Origin: Scleromatobacter sp964418745
GTDB taxonomy: Bacteria > Pseudomonadota > Gammaproteobacteria > Burkholderiales > Burkholderiaceae_C
Assembly (NCBI GenBank): GCA_964418745.1
Contig: CAYQMX010000019.1
Span: 81,714 to 145,713 of the forward strand
Direction of reading: 5' to 3'
Length of the DNA stretch: 64,000 nucleotides
Positions 56,406-64,000 of the stretch are shown here, piece after piece. Position numbers and translations under genes: made by a program. The notes below the pieces were generated by a model. It saw only the letters and a program-made list of their open reading frames with translations. It ran no database searches and had not been told where the DNA came from. The number at the start of each line of letters is the position of its first letter. Position 1 is the stretch's first letter.

Positions 56406-57103
56406 GACGTGCCCTGGGCCGGGGACGGCGGCGGGGTGCCCGTGCGCGACTTGCCCGCCTTGCCACGCGCCGACGCGTCGCCCGCCGGACGCGGCTTGAC
56501 GCGGTCCCGTTCGCCGCGCACGGCCCGCTCGAACAGCGCGCGCAGCTCGACGCGCGCCGCTTCCTTCAAGGCCTCGGACGCGGCGCTCGGGTACTGCTTC
56601 GGATCGAACGGGGAGCGCTGGCGCACCACCCACAGCCCCGGCTCGAGCTGCGGCGCGCAGGCGGCCGCCACGTTGCGGATCTGGCGCTTGACCAGCGTGC
56701 GCGTGACGGCCCGCCTGGCATGGCGCTTGGGCACCACCAGGCCCAGCCAGCGGGCCGGCCCACCAGCAGGACTCGGGGTTTCCACCAGCGCCGACGGGCC
56801 CGGAACCTGCGAGTCGTCCACACCTGTCGAACGAGTGTCCGGGGCGCCTGTGGATAACTCTGTAGACAAGCTGGCGGTAACCGGTGCATGGCCGGGGGCG
56901 ATGCCCTCGGAAAGTGCATCCGGCGCTTCAGTGGAGACCGCGGGCCGCGCCATCGGCCGCTTCAAAGGCAGCGGCCTGCCGTCCAGGTGATGGACGGCAA
57001 AATGGGGGCTGCGCAGACGCATCGGCGTCGCGAGCACGCGCACGTAGTCCGCAGGCCGCACGATGCGGCCCAACAGCGAAGAATCGAGGTCGCCTGCGGT
57101 CAT
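56393..57103 (-). CDS. rnpA: RNase P protein component with large internal insertion
   Basis: 236 aa from the ATG at 57103, about twice the usual 115-130 aa. The N-terminal part (RIVRPADYVRVLATPMRLRSPHFAVHHL) and the core (WLGLVVPKRHARRAVTRTLVKRQIRN, the RNR-type motif) are clear. Between them lie about 70 Pro/Ser/Thr-rich residues (KRPMARPAVSTEAPDALSEG to SPAGGPA) with no known fold, and the C-terminal 35 residues are a basic tail. The insertion DNA contains a DnaA box (56849-56857). It partners the M1 RNA in tRNA 5' processing. Confidence 0.92.
   Translation of the reverse strand: MTAGDLDSSLLGRIVRPADYVRVLATPMRLRSPHFAVHHLDGRPLPLKRPMARPAVSTEAPDALSEGIAPGHAPVTASLSTELSTGAPDTRSTGVDDSQVPGPSALVETPSPAGGPARWLGLVVPKRHARRAVTRTLVKRQIRNVAAACAPQLEPGLWVVRQRSPFDPKQYPSAASEALKEAARVELRALFERAVRGERDRVKPRPAGDASARGKAGKSRTGTPPPSPAQGTSCAA
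56849..56857 (-). promoter_or_regulatory. DnaA box inside the rnpA insertion
   Basis: An exact consensus 9-mer in reverse orientation (TGTGGATAA), 720 bp from the dnaA start. It may be part of the origin region, or chance. Confidence 0.45.
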
Positions 57104-57142
57104 GGCCGCCGGCCCGGTGTGCCGTGAAGCAGGAATGCGGCG

Positions 57143-57193
57143 CATGTCCGCGGCGTCACCCCCGCGAGCGGGGGAAATGCGCCTGAGGACATG
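57143..57193 (-). promoter_or_regulatory. nested hairpin in the rpmH-rnpA spacer
   Basis: Outer 7-bp arms (CATGTCC 57143-57149, GGACATG 57187-57193) enclose a strong 6-bp C/G hairpin (57159-57164 with 57169-57174). It is placed to control read-through from rpmH into rnpA or to direct RNA processing. Confidence 0.5.
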
Positions 57194-57263
57194 GACACCT
57201 CGGAGGCAGCGTCAGCTGCCCCGCGATTCCTTACCGGCGAAGCGTTCAGTCCGACGTCTGGAA

Positions 57264-57398
57264 TCAGACGGCGAGACGCTTGCGACCCTTGGCGCGACGG
57301 GCAGCGATGACGCTGCGGCCGCCACGGGTCTTCATGCGGACGAGGAAGCCGTGCGTGCGGGCGCGACGGACTTTGGAAGGCTGATAGGTACGCTTCAT
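57264..57398 (-). CDS. rpmH: 50S ribosomal protein L34
   Basis: 44 aa, full length: MKRTYQPSKVRRARTHGF, then LVRMKTRGGRSVIAARRAKG and a basic end RKRLAV. It is too short for most ORF filters but unmistakable. GGAG lies 11 nt before the start codon, and its own promoter is just upstream. Its position next to dnaA in the opposite direction is standard. Confidence 0.97.
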   Translation of the reverse strand: MKRTYQPSKVRRARTHGFLVRMKTRGGRSVIAARRAKGRKRLAV

Positions 57399-57424
57399 GA
57401 TGAAAAATCTCCGGGGAACCCTCG

Positions 57425-57454
57425 ATTAGAGCAGAGAAAGGCTTTAAGAGTCAA
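57425..57454 (-). promoter_or_regulatory. sigma-70 promoter of rpmH
   Basis: On the minus strand TTGACT (57454-57449) and TCTAAT (57430-57425) are 18 bp apart, giving a start near 57418 and a leader of about 20 nt. Close match to consensus, as expected for a ribosomal protein gene. Confidence 0.6.
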
Positions 57455-57520
57455 CGAGTTGCCACGTACGGCCGTGCGCTGCGGGGGGATTGACCGAGCG
57501 CTTCTTTCTGTGGATAACCA

Positions 57521-57549
57521 TTCTTTTGCCGATCCGGCGCGGGTAGAAT
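57521..57549 (+). promoter_or_regulatory. candidate dnaA promoter
   Basis: TAGAAT at 57544-57549 is a good -10; TTCTTT at 57521-57526, 17 bp upstream, is a moderate -35. The exact DnaA box at 57509-57517 lies just upstream, consistent with autoregulation of dnaA. Confidence 0.4.
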
Positions 57550-57577
57550 CTGGCCGCTTGAGAAGAACTTGTCCACA

Positions 57578-59035
<1,458 letters not shown>

Positions 59036-59313
59036 CGACGACCCCCTCGATCGCCGGGTCGCGTCCTCGCAGGACGGGCAAGGCGGGCCCCCTGTCAAGT
59101 CACAACCCTGGGGACCGTTCCGGGACAACCGGGCACCGGTCCACAGGCTGGCGCGACGGGCCAAAGTTGTTATCGGCGAGTCCGACCGCAACCAGGGGTT
59201 CGACCCCCAGACTTGTGCGGCCTCCAAGCCCTTGATAAATCAGGCGAAAATAGAGTTCTCCACAGTGCACGACGGGCACTACCAGCTACCACCAGGTTAA
59301 AAAAGAGGAAGAC
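59036..59313. other. dnaA-dnaN spacer
   Basis: 278 bp. It holds a one-mismatch DnaA box TTCTCCACA (59256-59264), TTATCGGCG near 59169, and an AT-richer stretch 59230-59310 that probably includes the dnaN promoter. No terminator for dnaA is evident. It may be part of the origin. Confidence 0.45.
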
Positions 59314-60420
59314 ATGATTGTTCTCAAAGCGCCTCAGGAAAAACTGCTTGGCGCGTTGCAGGCGGTGTCGGGGATCGTGGAACGCCGGCACACGCTGCCC
59401 ATCCTGGCCAACGTGCTGATGCGCAAGAACGGCGACACGATCGAGTTCACCACCAGCGACCTCGAGATCCAGGTGCGCACCTCGGCCACGCTGGGTGGCG
59501 ACGAGGGCAGCCTGTCGACCACCGTCGGCTCGCGCAAGATGATCGACATCCTGAAGTCGCTGCCGGGCGACCAGATCGTCTCGCTGACCTCCAGCGGCAC
59601 CAAGCTGACGCTGCAGGCCGGCAAGAGCCGCTTCACGATGCAGACGCTGCCGGCCGACGACTTCCCGCTGGTCAACGAAGCGGTCGACTTCGGCCCCAGC
59701 TTCGGCGTGCCGCAGAAGGTGCTCAAGAGCCTGATCGACCAGGTGCACTTCGCGATGGCCGTGCACGACATCCGCTACTACCTCAACGGCATCCTGTTCG
59801 TGGCCGAAGGCAAGACGCTCACGCTGGTGGCCACCGACGGCCACCGCCTGGGCCTGGCGCAGGCCACGCTCGAGACCGAGATCCCGAAGCAGGAAGTCAT
59901 CCTGCCGCGCAAGACGGTGCTGGAACTGGCGCGCCTGCTGGGCAACGTCGACGAGCCCATCGAGATGCGCTTCGCCGGCAACCAGGCCAAGTTCACGTTC
60001 TCGGGCCTGGAATTCGTCACCAAGCTGGTGGAGGGCAAGTTCCCCGACTACAACCGCGTGATCCCGAAGAACCACAAGAACTCCGTGATCCTCGGCCGCC
60101 AGCCGTTCCTGTCCAGCCTGCAGCGCGCGGCCATCCTCACCAGCGAGAAGTTCAAGGGCGTGCGCGTGAACCTCGAGCCGGGCGCCCTGCGCATCGCCTC
60201 GAGCAACGCCGAGCAGGAAGAGGCCAAGGAAGAACTCGAGATCGACTACGCGGGCGACGCGATCGAGATCGGCTTCAACGTCACCTACCTGATGGACGCG
60301 CTCAACAACATCGACCACGACATGGTCAAGCTCGAGCTGCAGGACGGCAATTCGAGCGCGCTGATCACGGTGCCCGAGCAACCGGGCTTCAAGTACGTCG
60401 TGATGCCGATGCGCATCTGA
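59314..60420 (+). CDS. dnaN: DNA polymerase III subunit beta (sliding clamp)
   Basis: 368 aa, standard length. The three clamp domains are visible: domain 1 starts MIVLKAPQEKLLGALQAVSGIVERRHTLPILANVL, with DLEIQVRT. Domain 2 has LVATDGHRLGLAQA, and the C-terminus ends YVVMPMRI, the typical VMPMRL-like tail. AGAGGA lies 5 nt before the ATG. The beta clamp tethers polymerase III to DNA. Confidence 0.98.
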   Translation: MIVLKAPQEKLLGALQAVSGIVERRHTLPILANVLMRKNGDTIEFTTSDLEIQVRTSATLGGDEGSLSTTVGSRKMIDILKSLPGDQIVSLTSSGTKLTLQAGKSRFTMQTLPADDFPLVNEAVDFGPSFGVPQKVLKSLIDQVHFAMAVHDIRYYLNGILFVAEGKTLTLVATDGHRLGLAQATLETEIPKQEVILPRKTVLELARLLGNVDEPIEMRFAGNQAKFTFSGLEFVTKLVEGKFPDYNRVIPKNHKNSVILGRQPFLSSLQRAAILTSEKFKGVRVNLEPGALRIASSNAEQEEAKEELEIDYAGDAIEIGFNVTYLMDALNNIDHDMVKLELQDGNSSALITVPEQPGFKYVVMPMRI

Positions 60421-60574
60421 GGCGCACGCGCCTCCTCGTGCCGCGGTGCACGGGCGGCCCGCCGGCGGCGGGTCGCGCAGTCCTCGACCAGGACCGCCGC
60501 CGATCCGACTGTTTGGACCAAGACAAGGCACGCAGCCCCCCCCGGGCTCGCATGCATCCAGGAAGTGAATTGCA

Positions 60575-63181
<2,607 letters not shown>

Positions 63182-63200
63182 GGTGTCGGGTGACACGGAA

Positions 63201-63251
63201 AGTGAAATGCGCGACAAGTTAGTGAAATGGAACTGACGAAGAAAGTGACAG
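63201..63251. repeat. degenerate 20-22 bp direct repeats with AGTGAAATG core
   Basis: AGTGAAATG at 63201-63209 and again at 63221-63229, and AAGTGACAG at 63243-63251, form three related copies. Spaced repeats of this look occur at the ends of IS21-family elements, so this may be an insertion-sequence scar. No transposase is nearby. Confidence 0.35.
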
Positions 63252-63275
63252 GATCTTTGCCGGCCAGAACGCAAG

Positions 63276-63302
63276 ACGCCCAGCAGTGCTGGGCGTTTTT
63301 CG
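63276..63302 (+). terminator. intrinsic terminator of gyrB
   Basis: An 8-bp stem (63276-63283 with 63289-63296) with a CAGTG loop is followed by T5 at 63296-63300. It is 95 bp after the gyrB stop codon. Confidence 0.8.
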
Positions 63303-63627
63303 TCTGGGGTAGGAGCAGGTGCGTTCCCGCGCCTTAAGCGATAGATCACGCGGTAGAAGATCAGTCAGGTCTGCCGTGAGGCCGTCAGGCTTGGCAGAGG
63401 TGCATTAGGGCCGACATGACCGGCTGGACCCGACCCAGAGCAGAAGATGCCGTGGAAAGATGGGATGCCTCGAAGCCGACATTCAATCCGTCGAGCGGCG
63501 GGCGACTGTGAGCCGACGCCGTTGCTGTCGAAAATCCTATCGCTCACGTTGCCTGAAAGCAGTGACATCCAACGATGGCAAGACTGTGGCGCGCGCCTCT
63601 TGGTGCAAATGAAGAAGGTGAACGATC

Positions 63628-63801
63628 ATGAAGAAGCCCATGAGTCTCGCCGAGCAGGTAAGAGACGCACAAAGGGCGGTAAATTGTTGGTCGAGCCAGA
63701 AGAGGGAATCGGTGCGGCTGGAAGGTACTAGCATCCAACAGAACCGCGGTAAGGACCGCATGAGCTACACCGAGACGCTGCCGCAATCCAAGAAGGGTTG
63801 A
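63628..63801 (+). CDS. 57-aa open reading frame of unknown function
   Basis: ATG at 63628 preceded by AAGAAGGTGAACGATC. The product starts MKKPMSLAEQVRDAQRAVNC and ends TLPQSKKG; it is charged, with no signal, membrane segment or known domain. Codon use is not as GC3-biased as the surrounding genome, so it is either acquired DNA or not coding. Low confidence. Confidence 0.25.
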   Translation: MKKPMSLAEQVRDAQRAVNCWSSQKRESVRLEGTSIQQNRGKDRMSYTETLPQSKKG

Positions 63802-63813
63802 GACCGACGATCG

Positions 63814-63841
63814 GCGGGTTTGAGAACCCGCGAAGGCGGGT
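63814..63841. promoter_or_regulatory. mutually exclusive hairpins
   Basis: GCGGGTT (63814-63820) can pair with AACCCGC (63825-63831), and ACCCGC (63826-63831) can instead pair with GCGGGT (63836-63841). This alternative pairing may be chance in a structured stretch, or part of an RNA element. Confidence 0.3.
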
Positions 63842-63946
63842 CGCGCCGACTCAGAGGTCGACCAGGTGGGGGTTCTCGTTCGAGGTGCGCCGTCAGCGAC
63901 GGGCCTGACGCAAACTCAACTTCCTCTACGAAGCGAGTTGAACCCC

Positions 63947-64000
63947 GGGAGCCTGTCAGGAATTTTGTGTGCGGGGCATAACATGACGACCAGGAACATG
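63947..64000 (+). mobile_element. left end of a probable IS256-family insertion sequence
   Basis: The sequence from about 63949 contains TGTCAGGAATTTTGTGTGC, the form of terminal repeat I associate with IS256-family elements of proteobacteria. It is followed by a short leader and an ATG. The element runs off the window, so its right end and target duplication cannot be seen. Confidence 0.55.
63983..64000 (+). CDS. probable IS256-family transposase, first six codons only
   Basis: ATG at 63983, reading MTTRNM to the edge of the window. This N-terminus, just inside an IS256-like terminal repeat, fits mutator-type transposases. The rest of the gene is outside, so the call rests on the repeat and position. 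Confidence 0.45.

Larger units (their letters stand above)
57399..57577. other. rpmH-dnaA spacer, probable origin neighbourhood with DnaA boxes
   Basis: The 179 bp carry an exact DnaA 9-mer in reverse orientation (TGTGGATAA, 57509-57517) and a one-mismatch box TTGTCCACA (57569-57577) directly abutting the dnaA ATG. Gene orientation flips here. Two boxes are few for a full oriC, so the replicator may extend into rnpA or the dnaA-dnaN spacer. Confidence 0.55.
63182..63627. other. 446-bp spacer after gyrB
   Basis: It contains degenerate 20-bp repeats (63201-63251) and the gyrB terminator. Beyond 63302 the sequence has a lower GC than the rest and several short inverted repeats, but no gene with a recognisable domain. 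Confidence 0.5.

Noticed and set aside
59190..59225. tRNA T-arm-like sequence (GGGGTTCGACCCCC) in the dnaA-dnaN spacer
   Set aside because: No acceptor, D-arm or anticodon arm can be built around it.
63860..63940. Possible group II intron 5' end (GTGCGCC followed by hairpins)
   Set aside because: The motif is short and expected by chance; I see no domain V and no reverse transcriptase in the window.

Overview
The window is about 64 kb of very GC-rich bacterial chromosome carrying the replication-initiation neighbourhood (rpmH, dnaA, dnaN, gyrB), the ATP synthase operon and mostly housekeeping genes. Gene content and order point to a betaproteobacterium of the Burkholderiales, of the Comamonadaceae/Rubrivivax-Leptothrix kind. 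The supporting signs are yidC-yidD-rnpA-rpmH diverging from dnaA-dnaN-gyrB, an unusually long RnpA with a central insertion, hemE beside priA, kdsD-kdsC-lptC, CreBCD and beta-type ATP synthase subunits. The genus cannot be fixed from the sequence alone. Most very long reading frames are antisense shadows of real genes and are omitted.

Layout: 1-9.5 kb holds a partial YhhN-family membrane protein, the Rep helicase, a small Lys/Ala-rich exported protein, a DegP/DegQ-type periplasmic protease behind an OmpR/HK two-component pair, and an overlapping YbjQ / GNAT / outer-membrane gene set with a DUF1161 protein. 9.5-15.4 kb holds priA, an AT-rich spacer with DnaA-box-like sites, hemE, a PPK2 polyphosphate kinase, and an overlapping two-gene unit: a 338-aa protein whose C-terminal half is almost entirely (Met/Leu/Thr)-Pro-Ala tripeptides, and a 126-aa partner. 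15.4-22.9 kb is the atp operon (atpI B E F H A G D C, minus strand), closed by a terminator.

23.2-31.9 kb carries a DUF2946 protein and a Cys-motif outer-membrane protein, an aldo/keto reductase, and a minus-strand group (AlaX tRNA editing protein, PhzF protein, PLP aminotransferase, EamA exporter) diverging from a MocR-type regulator across a spacer with clear inverted and direct repeats. 31.5-39.2 kb carries an EF-hand protein, a split hypothetical gene, the ABC-F ATPase Uup, gshB, a BenE-type transporter, a glycine-zipper protein and a TauE/SafE transporter. 39.5-45.7 kb carries a GMC oxidoreductase, creD, creC, creB and marC.

46-57.6 kb carries a glycine-rich RRM RNA-binding protein with a long leader, an SDR, lptC-kdsC-kdsD (lipopolysaccharide export and Kdo synthesis, without lptA following lptC), a KefB/C antiporter, a cyclic-nucleotide-domain protein, mnmE, yidC, yidD, rnpA and rpmH. 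Strand use flips at the rpmH/dnaA spacer, as expected for bidirectional replication starting close by. To its right lie dnaA, dnaN and gyrB. After gyrB the sequence changes character: a terminator, degenerate 20-bp repeats, about 650 bp with no recognisable long gene, and at the right edge what looks like the terminal repeat and first codons of an IS256-family transposase.
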